Positions 48,446 to 59,027 of a stretch of DNA of 64,000 nucleotides are shown piece after piece. Source of the stretch: Phoronis australis. Lineage: Eukaryota > Phoronida > Phoronidae. The notes under the pieces were generated by a model. That model had not been told where the DNA came from. It saw only the letters and a list, made by a program, of their open reading frames with translations, and did not search any database. A program made the position numbers and the translations under genes. The stretch covers positions 976,427-1,040,426 of the forward strand of contig NMRA01000006.1 of NCBI GenBank assembly GCA_002633005.1, written 5' to 3'. Every line of letters starts with the position of its first letter. Position 1 is the stretch's first letter.

Positions 48446-48775
48446 TCAAGAAATATTAGAGAGGCGCCGTGAACATGCACAGGCAACGGAACGTATGGTT
48501 ATTTCTTTGGTAAGCCGGAATTCGTCAGAGAAATCACTGTTGACGAAAAGCCGGCCACAAAAACGGAGATATTTCACGTCCTCATACTTGCTATTAACAG
48601 CGAACCTTTCATTCTTCACTACGGCGAGCCACTTCCTAAGCATTTCGGGCTCTCGAGGAAGTCGAAAAAAAGATATACCCGCTTTTTTCGCAGCTTCATA
48701 GTTCGGACAAGCGGGAACGATGTACCGCGACATAGCGGCACTCACTCTGCAGACGAACCACTGACGTCGCGACAT
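48446..48775 (-). CDS. THAP-like protein, two zinc ligands missing
   Basis: A 109-codon minus-strand ORF. Residues 15-85 follow the THAP pattern: RYIVPACPNYEAAKKAGISF, FRLPREPEMLRKWL, then YLRFCGRLFVNSDF. The first Cys of the C-x2-4-C pair is absent, and the C-x2-H pair reads CGRL, with Leu for His. The finger therefore probably cannot bind zinc in the usual way, although the Phe/Pro framework is kept. It lies just inside the right tip of the TTAA element, facing the other THAP ORF. It could be a decayed duplicate or a diverged subtype. Confidence 0.55.
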   Translation of the reverse strand: MSRRQWFVCRVSAAMSRYIVPACPNYEAAKKAGISFFRLPREPEMLRKWLAVVKNERFAVNSKYEDVKYLRFCGRLFVNSDFSDEFRLTKEITIRSVACACSRRLSNIS

Positions 48776-49415
48776 CGTTTCTCACCTTCCTCACAGGTTA
48801 ACGCGACACCTCTCGGCAAGGTGAGGTCGACCGTATAAGAGGCGATGTGGATATAGACCGATTAAGACGGTAAAAAGACTAATTAAATCGGGTGGCATTC
48901 TCCTTTAAGAGATACAGCCATGGGCGCAAAAAAAATCGAAACTGCCACTAGGAGGCGCCACAGTAGCTGAAGTCATCGGAAAATCATCGTCAGCGGTCCA
49001 CTTCTTAGTAAAAACATACATGCGAATTTGCACAATCATCCTGAAAGCGATTTGGTTGATAAGAGGGGTGGACGCCAAAAAAAACAGACTCGAGAACGGT
49101 AAAAATGGTCACTAGATGGCGCAAACTAAGTCTTATCCACCTGAAAACGAAAAGATAGTGTCACCTTACTAACAGAAGCTTGTATGACAAAGTTTTTGAA
49201 AATACATTGAGGACCTTTGAAGATACAGAAGTTAACGTAAAAAAATAAAATTGCCACCAGGGGGCACACCAGTAGCCAAATCCGTCCGAAAGTCGCCGTC
49301 GTCCTTTGTCAACATCATATAAATGCACTTACTAAATTTAGTAAAGATCCTGCTGACGACAGATACAGCCGTAGGCGCAAAAAACAAAGCTGCCACTAGG
49401 AGGTGCCACAGTGTT

Positions 49416-50511
49416 TGAATAAATGACACCGAAACATGTCAAGTCGACTTAAAACCGTTGTTGTTTTTATTGATATATGCTGCTACTTGCTATCATGGAG
49501 AAATTCATTATTCTTGAGAACCACCTATGCTCAGTTTTGTTTGAAGCCGAATTGCAAAATGCGGACGTCATCCGTAAAAATCCGGTACTTTACCAAGTTG
49601 GTCACGTTTTCACGAAGATGAAATGCCAAAAACGTTGTAAACAACTATTATTTCCTGAACCATCGTTTTGTTTCTAATTCATGAAACTGTTTTTTAAATC
49701 CATTTTTGTTAACTCGTCATTCAAAACTGCATCATTTTAACAATAACTCCTACCAGTTTGAAGATCAATAGTATATGAAAAATACTAAGTTTCATATGAG
49801 TGTGATCAGTCATTTCTGAGATTAAATGTTGCAAAATTAACTTATGGAAAATAAATCGTGAGTTATCTCTCACAAATCATCACTGCAGCAACGCCAACCC
49901 ATCACATCCAAGGCGACTGTTCTGCAACTGTAGGTTCACTACCGCGGAAACACTCGCTTATAACTCACGTGATTCTGCGTGATCTCGATTTTCTCGCAGT
50001 CGCATGAAACTAGCTAAATGGAAAGCACCCTCGGCAATTACAACGGTTTGTATTTGTTGTACATCGATAGATATACACAATACTTGTACAATCGCATGAC
50101 GTAATTTCAAATCACGGATGCAGCCCTATGCGGGCATATTATATTCTTTATCATACACAGGTGACATGATTTCAAGAAATACATAGCATCCAGTACAGTT
50201 AACATGCATTTTCTCAAGTCTGTTGTTTAGAAAACCAGTTTAAATTCTGGTTATAAACCCGCATTCCGCCAAAAACGAGTTCTGATCTAGTCCAATAATC
50301 ATTATGAGATGGGTCTCAATTTCCTCTTAAATCGGATTACAGGTGATTTCGTGGCCTGGGAACACTAACAGTTCGTTATTGCTTGGTAAGAAACTGTGTA
50401 AATTGCCTTATTACAGCGGGTCAGTTCATGCGCAAAGGTTGGTCTCTAGCAACAAGGACCCGCCAATTGTTCCCCAAGCCTAGAAAACAAAACTTTGTAA
50501 AAACAAATTGA
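49416..50511. other. Stretch with no recognised feature
   Basis: Two overlapping short ORFs at 49436-49677 lack motifs or clear splice sites. Confidence 0.4.
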
Positions 50512-50684
50512 GACCTCTGGTCAGTTTCATGAAAAGTGACTTCTGCCTTAAGTCAGATGTTTAGTCCTACAGTCCCCATAGCTATTGCAAAACTACAGTT
50601 TCCAAGAATATACCCAAAACAGCTAGTTACCCAGATTGTTTATAAGAATAATTTCTAGAATTTGATGAGCTAACAGTTACATAG

Positions 50685-50903
50685 AGTACTGAAGCCGAGG
50701 GCGTTGGAGCACGTGTTACATTTGCAAAGTACAAGAAAATCAGGAAAAAACACAGAGCCGTGAAGGTAGAAAAGGACACACATGGAGAGGCTCAGCTAGA
50801 GATGAAGCTCTTGGGTATGGAAGTGAAGCTGGGTATTACCCATCCCCATCGAATGAACTTGGCCAGATGTCATTATTGTGGAGTCAAATGCATAAAATGG
50901 TGA
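50685..50903 (+). CDS. Coding-like 72-codon segment, unknown
   Basis: Open from after a TAG at 50682 to TGA at 50901. Reads ..GARVTFAKYKKIRKKHRAVK and later LARCHYCGVKCIKW, with a CxxC-like C-x2-C-x4-C cluster. A tail of a zinc-binding protein is possible but no family is recognised. It lies inside an inverted-repeat element and has no clear acceptor. Confidence 0.2.
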   Translation, partial: STEAEGVGARVTFAKYKKIRKKHRAVKVEKDTHGEAQLEMKLLGMEVKLGITHPHRMNLARCHYCGVKCIKW

Positions 50904-51055
50904 GGAGCGGGATCCAAGTTTGGGAAATCGCTAACAGCCTGGGTGCTTTACAGGAGAAATACGAGGCCACCAGCAGTTTAGGAACCTCTTCCAAGTCCAA
51001 GCCTGGCTTAGGGATTTTTTCCTTAGTTGGGCGTTAATGTAGAAAATTTCAGTGT

Positions 51056-51123
51056 CTCCGGTGGGACTTGAACCCAGCTTGCACGAGCGACGGTCAAGCA
51101 TCTAAACCATTCGGCCAAGAGGC
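51056..51123 (-). repeat. tRNA-derived SINE head
   Basis: Minus strand A box TGGCCGAATGG (51117-51107) and B box GGTTCAAGTCC (51074-51064) with near-tRNA spacing. Acceptor and T stems pair poorly, so a functional tRNA is unlikely. Confidence 0.5.
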
Positions 51124-51256
51124 AATTGCCGCTTGGCAAGCGGCTTCGAGAGGCTTTATCTGACTGTACGTGTCGTCACAACCGAAGTAAACGCTTCACA
51201 ACACTACTGAATTTGTGACTTAAACCTCAAGTCACTTTGCGTGAAACACGCCCCAA

Positions 51257-52284
51257 TTTTGCAGTACGCGGTCCAAATCAACAATCAGTTTTCATAACAG
51301 AAAGGGGGCCTTACAGTCCTTTTAGTCGGGGTAACCCTACTGTATGTGTAACTGTAGCTACCCTAGGAACGTGTGCGTGTAAAACACGTAAGGGAAAACA
51401 TGGAGTAAATTTTAGTGATAGCATGTAAGTGAAGGTCGACTTATTTGCTGCGAAATTGTTGATGTGGACGTAACTTTTAAATCTAATTACTTGAAACGAA
51501 CATGGGAATAAAGATACAGGGTGAGACACACAAACACACACTGTATAAGACAGGAGCAAGAACACTTGCGCCTAACACTAAACATTAGGCGCAAAACACA
51601 TGGACACAATCAAAAAAGGAATCAAACCTAAGATGTAGGTGTAAGTACAGGAAAATTGGCTGTGGGGCTCTACAAAACATTTAGTAAAATCTGTAATCTT
51701 GGGAATGTCATAAATGAGAATAGTGACTTCCTGAAATACCACAATCCCCCTCTAGTAAACTCATGAGTACGAAGGTGGTGTTGGACAATACCAACATGAA
51801 ATACAAGCAAAACATCTAAAACTTGAATAGAATATGAAAGTTGAGAATAAACAACAACTTCTTCCTTCACATTTCACATCACATTACAAAAAGAGCCAAT
51901 AAGACAACATATCACAATAACAACACTAATCCAATAGAGATGAGTGCGCGACTTCCTTAATTCAATAAACCTTACGCTCTCAAACAGTTATGCGCGAAAG
52001 TAGTACGGTATATCAGCGCGCTCATTATACAAGCCCGTGCTGTATAATGAGACCCAACAGAGCACACAGTGTACTCTCACTAGCTAACAAAGCTTACACC
52101 TTTCTGTGCAGACTCCACTGACAGTACAGGATCAATAACTGGTGAGAGAGGTCCGTTGCTTTTCATAAGACAGTTTTGTGCGTAACTGAACGAATATCAA
52201 AGATAACCCTGGGCTTCAAGGTCGTAGAGTATTGGAAGCAGGTCATCCACGGGACCAAGTTTAGCAGATTAAAAAGAGTTATTT
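51257..52284. other. Stretch with no supported feature
   Basis: Short ORFs only. It may contain the 3' untranslated region of the possible minus-strand exon at 52285-52407. Confidence 0.35.
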
Positions 52285-52407
52285 CTACGAGTTGGTAGCC
52301 CAGTCATACGGCATGAAGGACAACTTGTAGTTATTGGCATCCAACAGTTCTCGTAGGGCAGACTTCTTTGTTCCATCAGTCATGTGTCGGCAGACCCACT
52401 CCAGCAT
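52285..52407 (-). CDS. Possible terminal exon, 40 residues
   Basis: Minus strand: after the acceptor-like tttcctttggtag a phase 0 frame begins at 52407 with MLEWVCRHMTDGTKKSALRE, continues LLDANNYKLSFMPYDWATNS and stops at TAG 52287-52285. The composition is convincing for a protein C-terminus, but I do not recognise the family and found no upstream exon; 52.9 kb onward is repeat. Confidence 0.35.
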   Translation of the reverse strand: MLEWVCRHMTDGTKKSALRELLDANNYKLSFMPYDWATNS

Positions 52408-52904
52408 CTACCAAAGGAAACGAAATTCAATCTAGTAATACGGTATATATACTGGCAGCCGAAAGTAAACGCAGTTAACACGCAACCAGGTAAGAGTACC
52501 CAGTCGCGTAAGTACCATTCTTCAAACATTTACAGCGACGGAACTCCACAACTGGCACACGCCACGTCAATTTTCTAACACACTCTATACGATCTATAAT
52601 AATCACGACCTACAAACAGCTGCATACACTTTTTTGTCTTCATACTTTACAGGATTATTCGAGCAGCAACCTTTCTTCAAGACTTGCTAGTGGAACTGTC
52701 AATAAAGCCTGCTAAGTGTCAAGGGAACGCCGTTTTTGACAGAACACAGGCATTATCGCGAGAATAATTTTCGGAGTTTGAGCCTGTAACCCTCGCGTTC
52801 TCAGACAAACGCTCTGCTGACAGAGCCCAATCCCATTCGATAAACGACACCTGCCTTGATTTCTGAGAATGTGCGACACACAACGGCGAGAAGCTGCGAC
52901 TCGT

Positions 52905-54495
52905 AAACAAGAGCAACGCGGAGCATTGAAATGCGCCCACGAATGCATCGCAAATGGTGTGCTTTTAGAGCTGCTTATTTGTGTCATAAAAATGGCCACT
53001 AGATGGCAAAAAACAAACAATCCATCCGAAAACGGGAACGTCATTGCTTCTTTAATAGAAAACGATACACCAAATTTCATACAAATCCGTCACGGAACGT
53101 CAGAGAAACAAAGGAAAACAGAATAAAATGAAATTGCCACTAAGGGGCGCCAGAGTAGTCAAAGTCGTCGTCATCATCAACCGTCTTTTTCACACTGCGC
53201 ACATATATGCCAATTTTCAAAATCATCCTTAGAATGATTTGGTTGATAGAGGGTGAGACGCCAAAAACAGACTCGAAAACAGCAAAAATGGCCACTAACT
53301 GGCGCAAAGTACCTTGATTCCATCCGAAAACGGGAGGATAGCGTCATATCACCAATAGATGCCCGTATTCAAAATCTTATGAAAATGTGTTGAGGACCTT
53401 TGAAGATAAAGAGGTACACGTAAAACTAAAATTGCCACCAGGGTGCATACCAGTAGTCAGATACATCCCAAAATCATCGTTGTCTGTTGTCAGCATCATA
53501 TAAACACGCTTCTTAAATTTAGTAAAGATCCTGCAAACGGTTTAGGAGATACAGCCATGGGTGCAAAAAAACTGCCACTAGGAGGCGCCACAGTAGTCGA
53601 AGTCATCGGAAAATCATCCTCAGCCATCCACATCAAAGCAAAAACATACATGCCGATTTTCACAATTATCCTGAAAGCAGTTTGGTTGATAGAGGAGTGC
53701 ACGCCAAAAAACAGACTCGAAAACAGTAAAAATGGTCACTAGGTGGCGCAAACTAGGTCGAATCCATCTGAAAACAAAAAGATAGCGTCACCTCACTAAC
53801 AGAAGCCTGTACGCCGCGCCAAATTTTATGAAATCATTTTGAAGATAAAGAGGTAAACGTAAAAAAAATAAAATTGCTACTAGGTGGCACACCAGTAGTC
53901 AGATCTGTTCAAAAGTCGTCGTCATCCATTGCCAACATCATATAGATGCACTTACTAAATTTACTAAAGATGCTGCTAACGGTTTAGGAGATATAGCCAT
54001 AGGCGCAAAAAAATCTGCCACTAGGAGGCGCCACAGTAGTCGAAGTCGTCGGAAAATCATCGTCAACCGTCCTCTTCAAAGTAAGAACATACATGTCAAT
54101 TTTCACAATCATGCTTAAAGCGGTTTGGTTGACAGATGAGTGGACGTCAAAAAACAAACTCGCAAACAGTAAAAATGGCTAATAGGTGACGTAAACTACG
54201 TCGAATCCATCCCAAAACGGAAGGATACCGTTGTCTCACTAATAGATGACTATATACCAAATTTTATGAAAATACGTTGAGGGCCTTTGAAGATACAGAG
54301 GTGAACGTAAAAAACTAAAATTGCCACTAGAGGCAAACCGGTAGTCGGATCCGTCCGAATGTTCGCTCATGCCGTCCCATCCATGAAAGGAACACATGTG
54401 CACAATTTCATGAACATACACCAATCGGTTTTGGAGATAGAGCAGGCGGACGCCGGACACCGGACGCCGGACGGACGCAGATGACGGCATAATGC
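52905..54495 (+). repeat. CTCF-motif ~145 bp repeat array 2, with tail
   Basis: Same head as array 1 at 52905. Cores near 52996, 53137, 53292, 53435, 53575, 53736, 53877, 54018, 54178 and 54322 are spaced 140-161 bases apart. They cycle through three monomer types (..GGTGGCGC, ..GGGGGCAC/GGTGGCAC, ..GGAGGCGC), so the higher-order period is about 440 bp. The array ends in a GC-rich tail (gacgccggacaccggacg .. gatgacggcataat). The cores here mostly have one or more mismatches to the CTCF consensus. Confidence 0.85.
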
Positions 54496-54809
54496 GTTCA
54501 CAGATAAATATGTGGGCGCATAAAAATCACAAAAAACAGCGGATTTTGATTTTTTACATCTCTGTTGAAATTTATAACCTCATGAAATGTACCCTATCCA
54601 AAAGGAATCCCAAAATGCGTTTTTTGGCCATAAAACCAATCATATCCATTTAAAGAGACATTATCGACGAACGAAGTGTTTTTCAGAGAACAGCCATGAA
54701 GCAGAATCGAAGCCAAAACCTCGGCGGCGGCAGTTCAAGACTCTGCTGGGGCAGCCAAACCTCACTAGATAAAAGTAGAGCACTTTAAGCACTTAACCGC
54801 TGAAGCCAC

Positions 54810-54961
54810 CAGGGACGGATCCAGGATTTTGAGTTGGGGGGCCAGGGCAGAATATTAGCCAGGATTTTGCCCGTCAGACATTCGCACCCCCGAACTGCTT
54901 AATCTGGGAGAATTTTAAGTGGGGCCATGGACCCCTTGGTCCCCCTATAAATCCGCCGCTG
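54810..54961. mobile_element. GGCGGAT-type MITE, 152 bp
   Basis: cagggacggatccaggattt at the left; cagcggcggatttataggg is the reverse complement of the right end. A compact relative of 30538-30848. Confidence 0.7.
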
Positions 54962-55097
54962 GTGACCGGCCTAGATTTCAATGAATGTCTGGCAGACAAC
55001 AGTGGCGTCTTTTGATAGAAAGTTTTTGCTTAATTTCGTGTACATCCATCATAAAACCATACGCAAAGAAAACCTAAATTGCCATCATTGGGCGCCA

Positions 55098-55141
55098 CAG
55101 TAGTCGCACAGTAGTCGCACAGTAGTCGCACAGTAGTCGTA
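55098..55141 (+). repeat. 11-mer tandem repeat
   Basis: cagtagtcgca repeated about four times. It arises from the cacagtagtcg word of the CTCF-motif monomer, a fragment of which lies just upstream (gggcgccacag). Confidence 0.85.
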
Positions 55142-55734
55142 GTCATCCCAACTTTAATATAAGGCGTACTGTTCTCAAACAATGTTTTTACATTGTTTTA
55201 CATTGTTTCGAGCAACAAACGCGTGAGTCTACAAGAGATAGAAACCAAGAGGCACCGCAACAGTGAAACACGTGCGTTATGATAACAGCCACTTTTGTCA
55301 ACACGTATCAAAACCAATAGCAGGGTTGTGAGCAATGAGATTTAAAAGAGATCCGCAATTTATAAAGAAACGTTTGTAACTATTCCTCTGTAGTAGTGTT
55401 AAATTGTAAAACTGGACTTCGGGCCCATGACCTTGCATATTTGAATTAAATGTGAATTAGTCTGGGGAACCAGCTAGCCGTTCTTAGACTAGTTTTCACG
55501 TAAGTTTGTGTGTCCGTTCACAGACTACTATTTCACCGACTACACTTCCACCTTCTCATGCCCGACTTGTCACAAGTTAATCTAACAAACAATTTTTTAA
55601 CAGAAGCCTACGCATCAATGTGAGACGGGCTTCTGGTAATTTGAAGTGGCTTATTTTGTGAAAATCGTCAAATTTTGGTTCACTTCAAAACTTTTCTGTT
55701 AAGTGTTCTTATTTGTAACTAGAGCTAAGGGCAC

Positions 55735-55878
55735 TCTAATCCGTCCGAAAATTCACTCATGCCGTCCCAACCATGATAGGAACACATGTGGAATATTTCA
55801 CGAACAACCGTCAAGGAAATTTGGAGATACAGCAGCGGATGCCGGACGCTGGACGGACGGAGATGACGGCATAACAAG
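55735..55878 (+). repeat. Solitary tail of the CTCF-motif repeat
   Basis: Matches 54345-54492 (ccgtccgaa, actcatgccgtccca, ggaacacatgtg, ggacggacg..gatgacggcataa), without any monomer array before it. Confidence 0.75.
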
Positions 55879-58361
55879 CACGCATTAATTATCGGCGTTT
55901 TGCGAATGGAAAACTAAAACTAAAGAAGTCGAACTCAGATTGCGATTGGCTGAATATAATGAATGTGGTAAGTAGATGCAATATAATGAGATGACGTCAC
56001 ATATTTAAGAAATGATTGAATAGCAGTTAATTTGACACTGTATGAAACAGGTATTTCCCTAACATACTCATCCAAGTGCGATTTTTCACCGTTCAGATAC
56101 AGTTGTGAAAACCAAAAGCATCTGTGGCAAGGGTCTGTTGAGGGACACGCTCACAAGAACCGCCCGCCTCAGTGTTTGGCGACGGTTGATACATGCACAT
56201 GACTATCGATACGGCCTGATTATAGTATGAGAAAAACGACCACAATCAACACGGTTCGAGAGGTGTACGCTACTTTTTATCTCGAAAAATCATGTCTAAA
56301 AGGCCCGCTTTATCGCACACGACAATTGTATACGCCGGACTATCGGACCGTGTAAACCGGGTTCCATTTTCCATGTACGGCAATCTCTCGCGATTGGACC
56401 CTGTGCCTAGAGCCTATTAAGCATCTGCCCTAAAAAGCCGCCAACCATCATGAATCTAGTTCCCTGACCAGTCTTTCTATAAACTGTGGAGGTCAGCGAA
56501 GAACGTGATACACTTACAATGCGTGAGTCGCAATAGTCTGTAAAGGGCCCAAAGGGTTACTAAATGAGAACCTTTCTGCCCGTTGAAAAGTGCTTATTCA
56601 ATCCGCATCGCGTAGTATTAATTATTCAACGCGCTGAGGTGGCGAATACACTTAAACGCGCAAAACTGCTTATTCAAAAACTACTCTTTATCAGTTCATA
56701 GAGTCCAATCATGTCCGTGCTCTCAAATCTCAAACTAACGGAAGATTTTTTGCATGCTGTGCAAGGTCAGTTTGTGCTCGATCACGGACATATTTCGTCT
56801 GAGCTGCCTTTTCGCGGGGGGTACGTACAGACCGTAAACTTGTTTTTGATTGAACATAACGAATAACTTAATTCAGCGCGATGAATAAACAATAGTGCGC
56901 GTTGATTAAGAGCAGAAAGATAATCGCTTAATGTTATCTCAAACCTTATTTAGTGGCCTCCATTCTAACTCATATATCAAAAAGCCAGGATTTGTAAACT
57001 AGTAAAAGTATACATTTTCTGAAAGAAAAAAAATCAGGGAATATAAAAACATGTTTTATATGATGTGCCAATGTTATTATTACGTTAAGTCAAAATTTCA
57101 TTTTTAAGAAAGGTAAATTCATAGCAAAATAGCCCCTCGGTAGATTTAATGAAACCTTTATTTACATGAAAGCTTTAGTTACCTCAAAATCGCTGTTAGG
57201 AATTTTCGATTTATCATTTAGTTTGGTTCCTATGTAAATTAACTCACAAAACGTAAGGGATTTTTGTAAAAAGTAGCAGTTGTATTCGTTTTTGTGACAT
57301 TACACAAAAATCAGGCCTTTATATCGAAAATCCTAGCAGCGTTTTTGAGATTAACAAATAAATATTAAGTTCGGAAAGTTTCATCGAAATCGACCGAACC
57401 CTTTTCGAGAACCAGGTTCCCAATTTCAAATTAAACCCATTTGTCGAAGACGATAAAAGGCCGATTAATTGGGAGACGTGACAATCTCAGTCTTCGGTTA
57501 AGTATTCGGTGAAAACTTGCTTTTGGTCAATACAACCTGTACATGTCTTAACCATGTTCGCTATTTCAACATTCCTCGCAATATCAACTGAATTTGCAGT
57601 GCGCAATTAACTTAATTATCACTAAAACGATTTAATTTTGTACGTGGGATTTCATGTACATCGCGTTAACTTGGCCAAAAGGCGGGACCAGCAGTAAGTA
57701 GGCCAACAGTTCATTGTATACACACCACGCGCCCGGGAAAAATGAAAGCAAATACGAAATGGCCAATAGAAATCGAGTCGGTGGCTAAGGCGCACCGTGA
57801 GCTCGAGATCGAAACAGCAAAATGTCAAATTACTGATTAAGTTAATGAATTTCAGGGAGGATTTATCTGTTTTAACAACTTGCTGTGTTAGTGAACACTA
57901 AGTCACAGAGGTAGTTCAGCGACTCGGACTCGGCGCATTGGTTCTCAACGGTCGTACGGACATATCTGCAGACGCAAAACTCCCTCAGGATAAAAACTAC
58001 GTTTTAGCTTCATTTCCCGCGGCATCTTTCTATGCTATGTATATCTCGTTGACTAAATGTGATGGCTATTCGATAAATGAAAGGACTGAGGGTACATACG
58101 AAACTGCTCTATGCCTGGCGCGGGAGATTCGATTTGAGTAACAGCCGTCTATTAACCATTGACCTCGGATAACAAATAAACAAATTTCCACTCTGTTGAA
58201 GGTGATGGAACTAAATCGTTTTTTTCTCTCGCTACACGGTGTACATTTCGCATTTGAAGATCCCCGAGAATGAAGATAAGGTATTTTGCTAAACATGTGT
58301 GAAATATTGTAAAAACATACAATTTTTGTGAATAAGGTTTGAGATATCGTTAAGAACCAAT
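55879..58361. other. Stretch with no recognised gene
   Basis: Only short ORFs. gcgcgctgaat-like words appear near 56630 and 56875 and again in the cluster at 58.4 kb. Confidence 0.4.
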
Positions 58362-58445
58362 TCAGCGCGCTGAATAACTAATAATTCGGCGCGTTGAATA
58401 AGCAATACGAGCCGTTGATTAAGCAACAGGCGCGTTGAATAACGA
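58362..58445 (+). repeat. Tandem repeat of ttcagcgcgctgaataa type
   Basis: Four imperfect, partly palindromic copies (attcagcgcgctgaataa, attcggcgcgttgaataa, gagccgttgattaa, ggcgcgttgaataa). Confidence 0.7.
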
Positions 58446-58479
58446 TAACTGTTAAGAACCAATTCAACCCCAGATAGCA

Positions 58480-59026
58480 TCACCACGTTGGGCCGACGTC
58501 GCCATTCGTTGGCTCGAGGTCGATTGGTCGCGGTCGGTTTTTTGACGTTGGTCCGACGTTGGTCGGCGGTCTACAAGATGCGGCTTTTAAAAGCCTGTTT
58601 TGCACTTCCAAGTAAATTTGACGCTTGCGATATTATTTTTTTATATTCACAGTGTGTAAGTCAACCTATTTGTCCTACTTTGAGTATTGTTCAGTCTTGA
58701 CGTCGGACCAACGTTGGCTCAGCGTCGGGCACGTTTGACGTTGGGCCGACGCGGGTGCGACGCGGTGCGAGAAATCATATGTGGTGCTGAGTCCGACGTC
58801 GGTCCAACGTCGTGTCGTGTAAAAAGTGTAGGTCCATTTAACTATAGCGTCAAATTGAAAAAGGAAAATTAAAAATACGTCTGTGATTCAGAAAAATATT
58901 TACTGCCGTGCATAAGTCAGCCTATTTGTCCTTCTTTGAGTATTGTTCAGTCTTGACGTCGAACCAACGCTGGCTCAGCGTCGGGCACGTTTGACGTTGT
59001 GCCGACGCGGGTGCGACGCCGGGTGC
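58480..59026 (+). repeat. GACGTTGG-rich repeat with a ~115 bp direct duplication
   Basis: Many copies of words such as gacgttggtccgacgt. A block from about 58648 to 58765 recurs at 58915-59026 (tatttgtccta/t, ctttgagtattgttcagtct, ggctcagcgtcgggcacgtt). One unresolved base follows at 59027, possibly where repeat copies collapsed in assembly. Confidence 0.75.
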
Positions 59027-59027
59027 N
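59027..59027. other. Single unresolved base
   Basis: One N at the end of the GC-rich GACGTTGG repeat. Confidence 0.95.

Larger units (their letters stand above)
46246..48908. mobile_element. TTAA-flanked THAP transposon, Kolobok-like
   Basis: Bounded by TTAA at 46246-46249 and 48905-48908 and by exact inverted tips AGGAGAATGCCACCC (46250-46264, and reverse complement 48890-48904). The flanks rebuild the repeat consensus acggtttaggagatacagcc with a single TTAA. TTAA target sites and THAP domains are both known for Kolobok elements. A THAP ORF lies near each end, pointing inward. Inverted repeats beyond the 15-19 bp tips are weak. No DDE catalytic region was recognised in 47.0-48.4 kb, so the copy is probably inactive. 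Confidence 0.75.
45486..49415 (+). repeat. CTCF-motif ~145 bp repeat array 1, split by a transposon
   Basis: Starts with the head shared by all three arrays (aacaagagcaacgcg, then ggtgtg..tttaggg and gtgtcataaaa). Monomers then follow with CCACTAGG-GGC cores near 45554, 45698, 45997, 46139, 48945, 49109, 49254 and 49393. The cores at 45698, 45997, 46139 and 49254 fit CCASYAGRKGGCRS exactly. The transposon at 46246-48908 interrupts the array; joining the flanks puts 146 bases between the cores at 46139 and 48945. Confidence 0.85.
50512..51256. mobile_element. ~750 bp inverted-repeat element
   Basis: The left end (cagtttcatgaaaagtgactt..cttaagtca) resembles the reverse complement of the right end (gtttcacgcaaagtgacttg..tttaagtca). 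The ggggcg tip at the right recalls the MITE at 37742. It contains an open coding-like segment and a tRNA-derived head. Confidence 0.4.

Noticed and set aside
51056-51123. Functional tRNA gene on the minus strand
   Set aside because: A and B boxes are good, but the acceptor stem has several mismatches and the T stem lacks one pair.
52712-53080. 122-codon minus-strand ORF
   Set aside because: It runs across the head of motif array 2, and equivalent positions in arrays 1 and 3 are not open.
57938-58141. 67-codon plus-strand ORF with plausible composition
   Set aside because: No splice context, motif or second exon could be found; left unannotated.
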